NCBI RefSeq assembly: GCF_036039175.1
Contig: NZ_JAYXKP010000011.1
Location: 1 to 45,186 of the forward strand
Source: Marinilactibacillus sp036039175
GTDB taxonomy: Bacteria; Bacillota; Bacilli; Lactobacillales; Carnobacteriaceae_A
DNA: 45,186 bases
Direction of reading: 5' to 3'
Every line of letters begins with the position of its first letter. The first letter of the stretch is position 1. Shown one piece after another: positions 15,118 to 23,121 of this stretch. The notes under the pieces were generated by a model, which did no database searches, was not told where the DNA came from, and saw only the letters and a list, made by a program, of their open reading frames with translations. The translations under genes and the position numbers were made by a program.

Positions 15118-15243
15118 ATGAGCAAAATGACAAAACAATACAATTTTCAAATAGTAGCGCAACAAATAATAGAAAAGACCACCTTTTTATCGGTTATGGC
15201 GATTGAAAAAGTGCTCGGTGTACAAGGAGGAACTAGAAAATGA
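15118..15243 (+). CDS. Small ORF coupled to thiD
   Basis: A 41-residue ORF (or 38 from the ATG at 15127) whose TGA overlaps the thiD ATG as ATGA; the thiD SD (GGAGG) lies inside it. The sequence starts MSKMTKQYNFQIVAQQ and ends VLGVQGGTRK, with no membrane segment. It is not a recognised thiamine gene; it could be a coupling peptide, a remnant, or chance. Its own SD is weak. Confidence 0.4.
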   Translation: MSKMTKQYNFQIVAQQIIEKTTFLSVMAIEKVLGVQGGTRK

Positions 15244-16046
15244 CGACCAAACAAGTATTGACGATTGCAGGCAGTGACAGTGGTGGTGGAGCAGGGATTC
15301 AAGCAGACTTAAAAACCTTTCAGGAAAGAAACGTATTTGGGGTATCCGTATTAACGGCGGTCACGGCTCAGAATACGCTTGGGGTTCACGGAGTACACCC
15401 TATGCCGCTTGAAATGGTCGAAGCACAATTGGATGCGATCTTTAGTGACTTCAACTTGTCAGCGATAAAAACAGGTATGCTGGTTAATGGAGATTATATG
15501 GAGCTTATTGCAAACAAGCTTTTAGATAATAAAATAGCCCCGCTGATCATTGATCCGGTAATGGTCGCAAAAGGTGGCCATCCCTTAATGGCATCCACTG
15601 CGGTCGAAGTCATGAAAAGCAGACTGGTCCCTCTAGCCGATGTCATCACACCCAATATTCCAGAAGCCGAGGCATTGACAGGGACTGAGATTATGAATAA
15701 AAAATCTATGCTTAAAGCCGCCTATCAGTTAAAAGAAGCTGGCAGCAAAGTTGTCATCATTAAAGGTGGTCATGCTTTAGATGATCCGCAAGCCTCTGAC
15801 TTGATACTGCTTGAAAGTGGAGAGGAAGTTTGGTTATCCACTCCTAGAATTGACACGAAAAATACCCATGGTACAGGGTGTACGTATTCAGCGTGTATTA
15901 CAGCTGAAATTGCAAAAGGTCATTCAGTGCTAGAAGCCATCAAGACTGCCAAAGCTTACATTCAGGCCGCAATATCTGATCCATTGGAACAGGTTGGTCA
16001 CGGTCATGGTCCGACGAATCACTGGGCTTACCGTAAACTTAATTAA
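15240..16046 (+). CDS. thiD: Hydroxymethylpyrimidine/phosphomethylpyrimidine kinase
   Basis: A 268-residue ribokinase-fold enzyme that phosphorylates HMP and HMP-phosphate to HMP-PP for thiamine synthesis or salvage. N-terminal TIAGSDSGGGAGIQADLKTF, then DPVMVAKGGHPLM, and the ATP/anion-hole motif THGTGCTYSACI are canonical. GGAGG precedes the ATG. The TPP riboswitch upstream supports ThiD over the similar pyridoxal kinase. No thiE or thiM follows, so HMP salvage or genes elsewhere must complete the pathway. Confidence 0.92.
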   Translation: MTTKQVLTIAGSDSGGGAGIQADLKTFQERNVFGVSVLTAVTAQNTLGVHGVHPMPLEMVEAQLDAIFSDFNLSAIKTGMLVNGDYMELIANKLLDNKIAPLIIDPVMVAKGGHPLMASTAVEVMKSRLVPLADVITPNIPEAEALTGTEIMNKKSMLKAAYQLKEAGSKVVIIKGGHALDDPQASDLILLESGEEVWLSTPRIDTKNTHGTGCTYSACITAEIAKGHSVLEAIKTAKAYIQAAISDPLEQVGHGHGPTNHWAYRKLN

Positions 16047-16060
16047 TATAAAAGTAGACA

Positions 16061-16113
16061 AAAAAATCCCATTAGGAAAGAGCGAACATTCGCTGAATCC
16101 TAATGGGATTTTT
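16061..16113. terminator. Terminator after thiD
   Basis: A long stem AAAAATCCCATTAGGA with TCCTAATGGGATTTTT, enclosing a second helix AGCGA/TCGCT, with T-runs on both strands. Confidence 0.85.
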
Positions 16114-16423
16114 TTAAGGAAGGAAAACATTCCAACCTCAATTAAAATTAAGACATATCTAGTCTCTTATGTTTCTATATTCAGCAGTGTATACAATTCA
16201 ATCAGGGGAGAAAGAAAGTTCAGCTTCATATAGAATAAATTTCTTTTCAAAAGAACAAAGTAAAGTGGGGGGCCACTTTAAAACGTTCAATATTAGGGGG
16301 AGAAAAGAAAAGTGTTTTATAATTCTGACACTATAGATAGTTTAACAATAAATATTTTACTTATCCTTAAAATCAGTTAAGGTTTTAGCTGATAAAAATA
16401 ATAATTTCCTCAGCTAACCGTAA
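16114..16423. other. Intergenic region between thiD and the PfpI-like gene
   Basis: About 310 bases with no convincing gene. It holds an 8-bp palindromic hairpin TAAAGTGG/CCACTTTA (16261-16280) around a G-run. A 22-codon GTG ORF near 16312 follows AGGGGGAG at poor spacing and is probably chance. An imperfect hairpin GGTTTTAGCTGA/TCAGCTAACC (16381-16419) may end the minus-strand gene but lacks a T-run. Confidence 0.4.
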
Positions 16424-16939
16424 TTATTGTAACGCGTTCACCATAGCTTTGTTAAAAGCAGGTAAATCTTCAGGCGTACGACTTGAAATTAAACCAGAAT
16501 CATCAATGACAACTTCTTCATCACGGAAGTTTGCACCGGCATTTTTAAGGTCAATCGCTACTTGAGATACTGAAGTAATGTCTTTCCCTTTTACAACTTC
16601 AGCATTGATTAATAATTGTGGTCCGTGACAGATTGAGAAAATCGGTTTTTTATTTTCAGAGAATGCACGTGTGAAGTTCAAGAAACGCTCATCTTTACGT
16701 AGTTGATCAGGTGAAAACCCACCAGGTATGAGTAGTGCGTCAAAATCTTCTGGTGAAACATCGTCAATACTTTTGTCGATTATAACAGAAGCTTTCCCTT
16801 TTTTACCTTCAACTGTCTCGCCAGCTTCAAAGCCAATCGTTACAATTTCGTGGCCTGCTTTCTCAAGTTCTTCTTTTGGTGAAGTGAATTCTACATCTTC
16901 AAATAATTTTGTCATAACCGTTGCTACTTTTTTACCCAT
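16424..16939 (-). CDS. DJ-1/PfpI-family protein (class I glutamine amidotransferase-like)
   Basis: A 171-residue cytosolic protein. The nucleophile elbow is FSICHGPQLLI with the Cys; DALLIPGGFSPDQLR is the typical preceding motif with the oxyanion region, and DEEVVIDDSGLISSRTPEDLPAF the typical C-terminal end. It resembles Bacillus general stress protein 18 (YfkM/PfpI). Family members are linked to deglycase or protease activity and stress. Interestingly, methylglyoxal synthase lies divergently next door, so a protein-repair role against glyoxals would fit, as inference. GGAGG precedes the ATG. Confidence 0.87.
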   Translation of the reverse strand: MGKKVATVMTKLFEDVEFTSPKEELEKAGHEIVTIGFEAGETVEGKKGKASVIIDKSIDDVSPEDFDALLIPGGFSPDQLRKDERFLNFTRAFSENKKPIFSICHGPQLLINAEVVKGKDITSVSQVAIDLKNAGANFRDEEVVIDDSGLISSRTPEDLPAFNKAMVNALQ

Positions 16940-16972
16940 GTCTAAATTCCTCCTATTATTTTTTCTACACTT

Positions 16973-17001
16973 AGTGTATCGCGCACATAGAATGGGTGCA
17001 A
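16973..17001 (-). promoter_or_regulatory. Sigma-A promoter of the PfpI-family gene
   Basis: Minus strand TTGCAC (17001-16996), 17-base spacer, TACACT (16978-16973); the start of transcription falls just before the SD. Confidence 0.6.
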
Positions 17002-17120
17002 ATCTAATGCTTATAACAGTTGCTGTTTCTCATGGTATTATCTCACCGATAAGATATGTTATGATGAATGAAGATACAAAGTATGACGAGTCTGAAACCA
17101 ATAGGATGGAGTGAACAGAG

Positions 17121-17543
17121 ATGAATATTGCATTAATTGCTCACGATAAAAAGAAAGAAGACATCATTAAACTGGCAACGGCCTACAAGGCAATATTAGA
17201 AAAACATACTTTACTTGCGACAGGAACAACGGGCACACGCATTATAGAAGAAACAGGTTTGGATGTTCATCGATTCAAATCAGGTCCGCTAGGTGGGGAC
17301 CAACAAATTGGTGCCTACATATCAGACAATAAAATGGATCTTGTGATTTTCATAAGAGACCCACTAACAGCACAAGCACACGAACCAGATATCTCTGCTT
17401 TACTAAGGTTGAGTGACGTATATGAAATTCCGCTAGCCACCAACGTAGGTTCAGCAGAAATTTTACTCAGAGGGCTCGATGCAGACTTTTACCAGTGGAG
17501 AGATTTTTTCAGAGGTAAAGGTAGAGAAGATTTACCGATCTAA
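17121..17543 (+). CDS. mgsA: Methylglyoxal synthase
   Basis: A 140-residue enzyme converting dihydroxyacetone phosphate to methylglyoxal and phosphate, a phosphate-recycling bypass of glycolysis. Motifs: IALIAHDKKK at the N-terminus, ATGTTGTRI for phosphate binding, FKSGPLGGDQQIGA with the catalytic Asp, FIRDPLTAQAHEPDI and ATNVGSAE. Full family length. Confidence 0.94.
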   Translation: MNIALIAHDKKKEDIIKLATAYKAILEKHTLLATGTTGTRIIEETGLDVHRFKSGPLGGDQQIGAYISDNKMDLVIFIRDPLTAQAHEPDISALLRLSDVYEIPLATNVGSAEILLRGLDADFYQWRDFFRGKGREDLPI

Positions 17544-17581
17544 AATGAACGACTAGGTGCACGTGGAAGAAAGGGTATAAA

Positions 17582-17794
17582 ATGAGTTTACTAATTATAA
17601 TAGGTCTTGCGTTAATCGTATATGGTGGTATTTCTCTGAAACATCCAAAGCAACTCAAGAGAAATCAACAACCAGTCAATAAAAAACAAGATAAATACTG
17701 GTTATGGTATAACAGCGTTTATGTACTCGGAAGTGTCGTATCTTTGATTGTTGGGTTGCTACTAGTACTTGCGGGAATCGTTTTTTACAGATAA
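17582..17794 (+). CDS. Small two-helix membrane protein
   Basis: A 70-residue protein with hydrophobic segments at about residues 2-18 (LLIIIGLALIVYGGISL) and 46-68 (VYVLGSVVSLIVGLLLVLAGIVF), separated by a basic, Gln/Asn-rich loop. AAAGGG precedes the ATG. It begins 38 bases after mgsA and probably shares its message. Family not identified. Confidence 0.65.
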   Translation: MSLLIIIGLALIVYGGISLKHPKQLKRNQQPVNKKQDKYWLWYNSVYVLGSVVSLIVGLLLVLAGIVFYR

Positions 17795-17830
17795 ATCATT
17801 CAATTAAATAATAGAGAGAATATAAAAAAA

Positions 17831-17865
17831 CGAGTTATTATATACAACTATAATAACTCGACTTT
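17831..17865. terminator. Terminator, 12-bp perfect stem
   Basis: CGAGTTATTATA (17831-17842) and TATAATAACTCG (17849-17860), A-run before and T-run after; it lies between convergent genes. Confidence 0.88.
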
Positions 17866-17911
17866 TTAATTTATAATAATGAATGACGCTAGTTTCAGTA
17901 GGGAAAGGATG

Positions 17912-18133
17912 CTATCGATCTTTTAATCTGCTGCCGCCTCTTGGTGTGAATGAGAAGTATTTGAAACACCATAATGCACTCAAGCCAATGACGATATAGA
18001 CAATACGCGTTCCCCATTCTTCTGGGCTACCGAAGACAAGCTCTACGGCATTGAAACCAATTAATCCAATCAGTAGCAAATGAATGCCTCCGAGTATCAG
18101 GATGCCTAATGCAATTCTATCTAATATTTTCAA
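17912..18133 (-). CDS. DUF378-family membrane protein (YuzA-like)
   Basis: A 73-residue protein matching DUF378: LDRIALGILILGGIHLLLIGLIGF, then a loop SPEEWGTRIVYIVIGLSALWCFKYF. Two membrane helices, basic C-terminus. Function of the family is unknown. AGGAGG lies about seven bases before its ATG. Confidence 0.8.
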   Translation of the reverse strand: MKILDRIALGILILGGIHLLLIGLIGFNAVELVFGSPEEWGTRIVYIVIGLSALWCFKYFSFTPRGGSRLKDR

Positions 18134-18271
18134 GGTATAGCCTCCTTTTATACGAACTAACTATATTTTACGAAATATACTGGATAATGTCGATAAATAA
18201 ATAGAAGTTACTTTGCAATTATACCGCTTAAATATAAAAAAAGTAAATAGAGAGACTGCTTGGATTTGTGA

Positions 18272-18300
18272 TTAAAGTTCGTCTATCGTTGTGTTATAAT
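18272..18300 (+). promoter_or_regulatory. Promoter of the folate one-carbon genes
   Basis: TTAAAG (18272-18277), 17-base spacer, TATAAT (18295-18300) with a TG one base before it (extended -10). Confidence 0.65.
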
Positions 18301-18337
18301 CGGATTACATAAGAAAATAGCAGTTAAAAAATATTAA

Positions 18338-18372
18338 AACGAATAAAATGAAGGCTTAAGGTTTTATTCGTT
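18338..18372 (+). promoter_or_regulatory. Inverted repeat in the fhs leader
   Basis: AACGAATAAAA (18338-18348) pairs perfectly with TTTTATTCGTT (18362-18372), 13-base loop, ending ten bases before the SD GGAGG. It may be an operator or an RNA hairpin affecting translation; no known riboswitch core is visible. Confidence 0.5.
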
Positions 18373-18393
18373 CGTAAAAACGGAGGATAACTT

Positions 18394-20061
18394 TTGAATA
18401 CAGACATTGAAATCGCACAAGCCTCAAAAATGAGACCTATTGAATCTATCGCTCAAAAGTTAGGGATTGAACAAAAAAATCTTGAACAATATGGACCTTA
18501 CAAAGCTAAAATCACTTTGTCTGGAGAAAGTATTGAATCCAAGCAAAAAGGCAAGCTCATTCTAGTTACGGCAATCAACCCAACGCCAGCAGGAGAAGGG
18601 AAAACGACTACTTCTGTCGGACTTGGAGATGCATTACAGAAGATTGGCAAAAAAGCGGCCATTGCACTGCGTGAACCTTCCTTAGGTCCAGTATTTGGAT
18701 TGAAAGGAGGCGCCGCTGGTGGCGGATACGCTCAAGTGATTCCGATGGAAGACTTGAATCTTCACTTCACAGGAGATATTCATGCGATTGGAGCAGCCAA
18801 CAACCTAGTTGCAGCTATGGTCGACAATCACATTTACCAAGGAAATGAACTGGAAATAGACCCAAGGCGTGTAACTTGGAGAAGAGCGATTGATATGAAT
18901 GATAGACAGCTTCGGTCACTAATTAGTGGTATCGGTGCACGCTCTAACGGTATGCCAAGAGAAGATGGGTTTGATATTACTGTTGCTTCGGAAATTATGG
19001 CAGTACTCTGCTTATCTACTTCTATTGATGAACTGAAAGCAAAGTTAAAGAACTGTATAGTTGGATATACTTATGACAACCGTCCTGTTACAGTCGGTCA
19101 ACTAGGTGTAGAAGGAGCAGCTGCTGCGCTATTGAAAGATGCCTTGAAACCGAATCTTGTGCAAACGTTGGAGCAGACACCCGTGTTTGTTCACGGTGGA
19201 CCTTTTGCGAATATCGCACACGGTTGCAATAGCTTACTGGCAACAAAAATGGCTTTAGCGCATGCAGATTATGTCGTTACAGAAGCTGGGTTTGGAGCGG
19301 ACTTAGGTGCAGAGAAATTTTTGGATATTAAATGTCGTATGGGCGGACTCGAGCCAGATGCAGTCGTCATTGTTGCAACCATCAGAGCGCTTAAAATGCA
19401 CGGGGGCGTTCAAAAAAGCCAACTAGATGGAGAAAATATTGAAGCATTAAAAGCGGGTTTACCAAACTTATTGAAGCATGTCGAAAATATTCAGGTTGTA
19501 TTCGGATTGAATGCAGTCGTCGCTATCAATACCTTTCCGCAAGACACAACAGCTGAACTGGAAGTGCTAAAAGAGGCTTGTTTAGCACACGGTGTTCAAG
19601 TTGTTCAGTCTGATGTCTGGGCTGAAGGTGGCAGCGGAGGAACAGAGCTAGCGAAACAAGTCGTTGAGATCTGTGATCAGCCATCCAAATTAACATTCGC
19701 TTACGAGTTAGAAGATTCCATTGAAGAAAAAATCGAGAAAATCGTTCAAAAAGTCTATGGTGGATCAGGAACAGAATGGACTACAATTGCTAAAAAGACT
19801 GCAGAAAAACTCACCGCACTCGGTTACGGAAACCTGCCTATTTGTATGGCTAAAACGCAGTATTCTTTGTCTGATCAAGCAGAAAAATTAGGTAGACCAA
19901 AAGGTTTCAGTGTAAATATTAGAGCGCTATCGATTTCTGCAGGAGCTGGCTTTATCGTTGTCTTAACTGGCAACATCATGCGTATGCCAGGACTCCCTAA
20001 AAAACCAGCTGCTGAACAAGTGGATATTACATCTGAAGGAAAGATAACCGGATTATTCTAG
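18394..20061 (+). CDS. fhs: Formate-tetrahydrofolate ligase
   Basis: A 555-residue cytosolic enzyme that makes 10-formyl-THF from formate, THF and ATP. The ATP loop is NPTPAGEGKTTTSVGL near residue 65; EPSLGPVFGLKGGAAGGGYAQV follows. Length is canonical. The start is TTG at 18394 with GGAGG seven bases before. First gene of a four-gene folate one-carbon set (fhs, fchA, folD, fau) with gaps of 3-20 bases. Confidence 0.95.
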   Translation: MNTDIEIAQASKMRPIESIAQKLGIEQKNLEQYGPYKAKITLSGESIESKQKGKLILVTAINPTPAGEGKTTTSVGLGDALQKIGKKAAIALREPSLGPVFGLKGGAAGGGYAQVIPMEDLNLHFTGDIHAIGAANNLVAAMVDNHIYQGNELEIDPRRVTWRRAIDMNDRQLRSLISGIGARSNGMPREDGFDITVASEIMAVLCLSTSIDELKAKLKNCIVGYTYDNRPVTVGQLGVEGAAAALLKDALKPNLVQTLEQTPVFVHGGPFANIAHGCNSLLATKMALAHADYVVTEAGFGADLGAEKFLDIKCRMGGLEPDAVVIVATIRALKMHGGVQKSQLDGENIEALKAGLPNLLKHVENIQVVFGLNAVVAINTFPQDTTAELEVLKEACLAHGVQVVQSDVWAEGGSGGTELAKQVVEICDQPSKLTFAYELEDSIEEKIEKIVQKVYGGSGTEWTTIAKKTAEKLTALGYGNLPICMAKTQYSLSDQAEKLGRPKGFSVNIRALSISAGAGFIVVLTGNIMRMPGLPKKPAAEQVDITSEGKITGLF

Positions 20062-20081
20062 AAGAAAGAAGGACAATCGAG

Positions 20082-20747
20082 ATGACAGAACAGTCAATAT
20101 CTGATTACTTGAATCAGCTGCAGTCGGAAAATGGCTTGCCAGGAGGTGGGAGTGCTACTGCGCTAGTAGGTGCAATGAGTGCCGCGCTCGTTCACATGGT
20201 CTCAGAAATTCAACAAGATAAAAAAACTTTGAAGGACTCAAGGCAGGAAGTCATAACCATTCTTAAAGAAGCCGAAGAAGTTAAAGAGCACTTTGAGAAA
20301 CTCAAAGACCAGGATGCTATTGCTTTTGAGCCTGTTTCTAAAGCATATAAGCTGCCCAAAGATACAGAAGAACAAAAAAGTAGTCGTCAGAAAGCAATCG
20401 AAAAAGGGCTTCATAGTGCTGTACAGCCGCCTTTAAGCATGATGAAAACGACATTGAAACTGATTGAGTTGTATGAACGGCTCGCTCGCTTGCCAATCAA
20501 AGGATCTATTGTAAATGATATTGCTGTAGGTGTATTGTTTGCCAGAACGACACTGCAATCTTCTCATTTGAATGTCCTTGTAAATACAAACTTTATGAAA
20601 GATGAACAAACAAAAAAAGAGCTAGAGGGATTAGGGAATACATATCTTGTCCAAGGTGAAGAAAAAGCAGACCAGATATACGCAGATTCAAAATACTATT
20701 TGATGCACAAAAAGTGGCCATCGATGGATGTAAGAGGAGTGCAGTAA
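20082..20747 (+). CDS. fchA: Methenyl-THF cyclohydrolase / formiminotransferase-cyclodeaminase domain protein
   Basis: A 221-residue single-domain FTCD_C protein. The N-terminus SISDYLNQLQSENGLPGGGSATAL is the family signature; the rest is helical (for example LIELYERLARLPIKGSIVNDIAVGVLF). FchA from clostridia hydrolyses methenyl-THF to 10-formyl-THF. This overlaps with the cyclohydrolase activity of FolD encoded next, so it may add capacity or handle formimino-THF instead. Which reaction it performs is not settled by sequence. Confidence 0.82.
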   Translation: MTEQSISDYLNQLQSENGLPGGGSATALVGAMSAALVHMVSEIQQDKKTLKDSRQEVITILKEAEEVKEHFEKLKDQDAIAFEPVSKAYKLPKDTEEQKSSRQKAIEKGLHSAVQPPLSMMKTTLKLIELYERLARLPIKGSIVNDIAVGVLFARTTLQSSHLNVLVNTNFMKDEQTKKELEGLGNTYLVQGEEKADQIYADSKYYLMHKKWPSMDVRGVQ

Positions 20748-20750
20748 CAT

Positions 20751-21611
20751 ATGGTAAACGTATTAAAAGGAAAGCCAGTAGCAGAAAAAATCAGCCAGCA
20801 AGCTAAACTTGTTGTAGATGAATTGAAATCAGTCGACTGTCAGCCTACACTAGCGATTGTCAGAATCGGAGAAGAAGCTTCTTCCATTTCTTATGAAACA
20901 GCCGCGATCAAAACCATGAATCAAGTTGGGATTGAAGTCTCATCAGTTGTTTTTTCAGAAGAAACAGCACCTGGAAAAATCCTTTCAACCATTGATGATC
21001 TCAATGAGGACCGCGAAATTCATGGAATTCTTATTATGCAACCACTTCCTGATGGGTTGTCGAGAAATGATATTGCACTGAGAGTCGACCCTGAAAAAGA
21101 TATTGATGGATTAACCCCGAGTAATCTTGGGAAATTAGTCGAAAATGATCGGACTGGATTATGGCCAAGCACACCTAAAGCAGTGATGGAACTACTAGAT
21201 TATTATGGCATTGATTTAGTTGGCGCAGACGTTTGTGTCATCGGAAGTAGCCCGGTAGTCGGGAAACCCTTATCTATCTTATTATTAAACGAAGAAGCGA
21301 CAGTAGCCAACTGTCACGTCAAAACGAAAAACTTGAAAAACTACACCCAACAAGCGGATATTGTGATATCTGCTACAGGAGTAGCTCATTTGGTGACGCC
21401 AGAGCACATTAAAGAAGGTGCAGTGGTTATTGACGTCGGATATGGACACGTGGATGGAAAACCATGCGGAGATGTCCAGTACGATGAAGTTATGGGGAAA
21501 GCAAGTGCCATTACGCCTGTTCCAGGTGGGATCGGTACAATCACTACAGCCATTCTTGCTGAACAAGTCGTTAAAGCAGCGTGGTCGTTACAAGTAGAAC
21601 AAAAGCATTAA
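20751..21611 (+). CDS. folD: Bifunctional methylene-THF dehydrogenase/methenyl-THF cyclohydrolase
   Basis: A 286-residue enzyme that interconverts methylene-, methenyl- and formyl-THF with NADP. Visible motifs: SISYETAAIKTM with the Tyr and catalytic Lys, GILIMQPLPDGL, the nucleotide site GSSPVVGKPLSILLL, and TPVPGGIGTITTAIL. The ATVANCHVKT segment is a variant of the usual ATVTxCHS. GAGGAG precedes the ATG, three bases after the fchA stop. Confidence 0.93.
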   Translation: MVNVLKGKPVAEKISQQAKLVVDELKSVDCQPTLAIVRIGEEASSISYETAAIKTMNQVGIEVSSVVFSEETAPGKILSTIDDLNEDREIHGILIMQPLPDGLSRNDIALRVDPEKDIDGLTPSNLGKLVENDRTGLWPSTPKAVMELLDYYGIDLVGADVCVIGSSPVVGKPLSILLLNEEATVANCHVKTKNLKNYTQQADIVISATGVAHLVTPEHIKEGAVVIDVGYGHVDGKPCGDVQYDEVMGKASAITPVPGGIGTITTAILAEQVVKAAWSLQVEQKH

Positions 21612-21626
21612 AAGGAGTGCAGGCAG

Positions 21627-22220
21627 TTGGAGAAAGTAGCCATTCGTAAGCAAGTGATTGAAACATTGACATCTTTGACTTCAGAAGAAAAAAGAAGAAT
21701 AGAAGCAAGCTTCTACGAGGTGCTTTTTAGTTCGCCGATTTGGAAAAATGCACAAAGTATTGGTGTAACCCTTTCAAACGGCTTTGAATGGAACACTGAA
21801 CCCATTATCAGACAAGCCTGGCTAGAAGGGAAAAAAGTGGGTGTACCAAAGTCAATTCACGCTACACGAGAACTTCACTTCTACCAGATCGAACAGTTCA
21901 ATCAGGTGAAATCTGGTTACTTTGGAATCCGAGAGCCGATTCCCGAACAGACGACACGGTTAGATTCTAATGAAATTGATTTGATGATTGTTCCAGGAGT
22001 TGTTTATACGGAAACAGGATACAGAATAGGTTTTGGTGGTGGTTACTATGATCGACTACTAACAGATTATCCTCATGCAACTGTATCGCTTGTGCATTTC
22101 AATCAACTTGTAAAAGAAATTCCTATTGAAAATCATGATATTCCTGTAAAATACATGATTACCTTAAAAGACACACCAGAGAGCAAAAATCATGCTATAA
22201 TAAAGTCGATTCAAAAATAA
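21627..22220 (+). CDS. 5-formyltetrahydrofolate cyclo-ligase
   Basis: A 197-residue enzyme that uses ATP to turn 5-formyl-THF into methenyl-THF, so bringing the storage form back into use. The phosphate-binding signature GFGGGYYDRLL is at about residue 134, following LMIVPGVVYTETGYRI. Start TTG at 21627 with AAAGGAG nine bases upstream. Last gene of the fhs set; the THF riboswitch begins about 25 bases after its stop. Confidence 0.92.
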   Translation: MEKVAIRKQVIETLTSLTSEEKRRIEASFYEVLFSSPIWKNAQSIGVTLSNGFEWNTEPIIRQAWLEGKKVGVPKSIHATRELHFYQIEQFNQVKSGYFGIREPIPEQTTRLDSNEIDLMIVPGVVYTETGYRIGFGGGYYDRLLTDYPHATVSLVHFNQLVKEIPIENHDIPVKYMITLKDTPESKNHAIIKSIQK

Positions 22221-22245
22221 ACGATTCTACGCAAAAATTAGAATA

Positions 22246-22346
22246 CAAAAGAGTAAGAGATGAGCGTTAAGTGCTGAGTGGATGGGATGTCGCCCTCAGA
22301 CGAAAAAACGATTGAGTTTTGCGACTCCTCTCTGCATCCGCTTTAA
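22246..22346 (+). promoter_or_regulatory. Tetrahydrofolate (THF) riboswitch
   Basis: Core elements of the folT-associated THF aptamer are present: GAGTA, GAGCGTTAAGTG, GGATGGGATGTCG, a pairing arm CTGAG/CTCAG, and GCATCCGCTT at the 3' end. The terminal AAAG/CTTT pair closes it. Downstream is folT. No strong U-run terminator follows; a small hairpin GTCTA/TAGAC (about 22388-22403) lies before the SD, so control may be translational. Confidence 0.9.
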
Positions 22347-22462
22347 AGCTCTATGGTTTTTTAGCGAGGACTCTTTAATTGGCTTCTGTCTAATGAAATA
22401 TAGACGGAAGTTGTATCCTGTTCATGCGGTACAAAATTCAAATTAAAGGAGATCTTCGAATC

Positions 22463-23035
22463 ATGCATAATCAAAATAAGACAATTTATGGTAAGAATGG
22501 AAAACAATCAAACTGGAAAATTGGGACGATAGGACTAGCGATTGTAGGCGTATTAATTGCTATGAACTTGGTACTTAGTCGAGTAGGCATTACTACACCG
22601 GTCATTAGAGTCACTTTTGCGTTCTTGCCTATCGCGCTTATTGGGATTTTATTTGGTCCTTTTGTGGCTGGAATCTCAGCAGCTCTAGCAGATTTACTAG
22701 CCTTTGTACTCTTAGGAGGCGCAGGTACGTTGTTTCCAGGATTCACTCTATCTGCACTGCTAACAGGCGTTGCTTATGGCCTATTTCTGCATAGAAAAGA
22801 TATTCGACTACGAAACATCATAGCGGTCGAAGTAGTCATTGCCTTGTTTATACACATTGTGCTCAATACGACATGGGTATTCATCCTAACAGGTAATCCA
22901 CTGGCAGTTATTCTGCCTCCTAGACTGATTCAAAATGCTGTGACACTTGTTGTCCGTGTTCTCGCAATCTGGTTTTTGACGAACAACAAACAATTGAGAG
23001 CTGTTTATCGAAAATATTCAACAGCTAAAAAATAG
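22463..23035 (+). CDS. folT: Folate-specific ECF transporter S component
   Basis: A 190-residue membrane protein with about six helices that captures folate and works with the shared EcfA/EcfA'/EcfT module encoded elsewhere. Helices include IGTIGLAIVGVLIAMNLVLS, ALIGILFGPFVAGISAALAD and LIQNAVTLVVRVLAIWFL. The start is set at ATG 22463 after AAAGGAG; an upstream in-frame ATG at 22424 lacks an SD. The THF riboswitch upstream fixes the substrate as folate. Confidence 0.9.
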   Translation: MHNQNKTIYGKNGKQSNWKIGTIGLAIVGVLIAMNLVLSRVGITTPVIRVTFAFLPIALIGILFGPFVAGISAALADLLAFVLLGGAGTLFPGFTLSALLTGVAYGLFLHRKDIRLRNIIAVEVVIALFIHIVLNTTWVFILTGNPLAVILPPRLIQNAVTLVVRVLAIWFLTNNKQLRAVYRKYSTAKK

Positions 23036-23049
23036 AATGATCCGTTTTT

Positions 23050-23115
23050 AAAAAAGTTTTTATAAGGCGTCAAAGCATATTCAATTGCTTCTGACCAACT
23101 TATAAAGACTTTTTT
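23050..23115. terminator. Bidirectional terminator between folT and the Y-family polymerase
   Basis: AAGTTTTTATAAG pairs with CTTATAAAGACTT, extended by A and T runs, enclosing an AAGCA/TGCTT helix. It separates convergent genes. Confidence 0.75.
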
Positions 23116-23121
23116 ATTGAG

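Noticed and set aside
16728..17114. 128-codon plus-strand ORF
   Set aside because: Antisense to the PfpI-family gene and its promoter; low-complexity Ser-rich translation.
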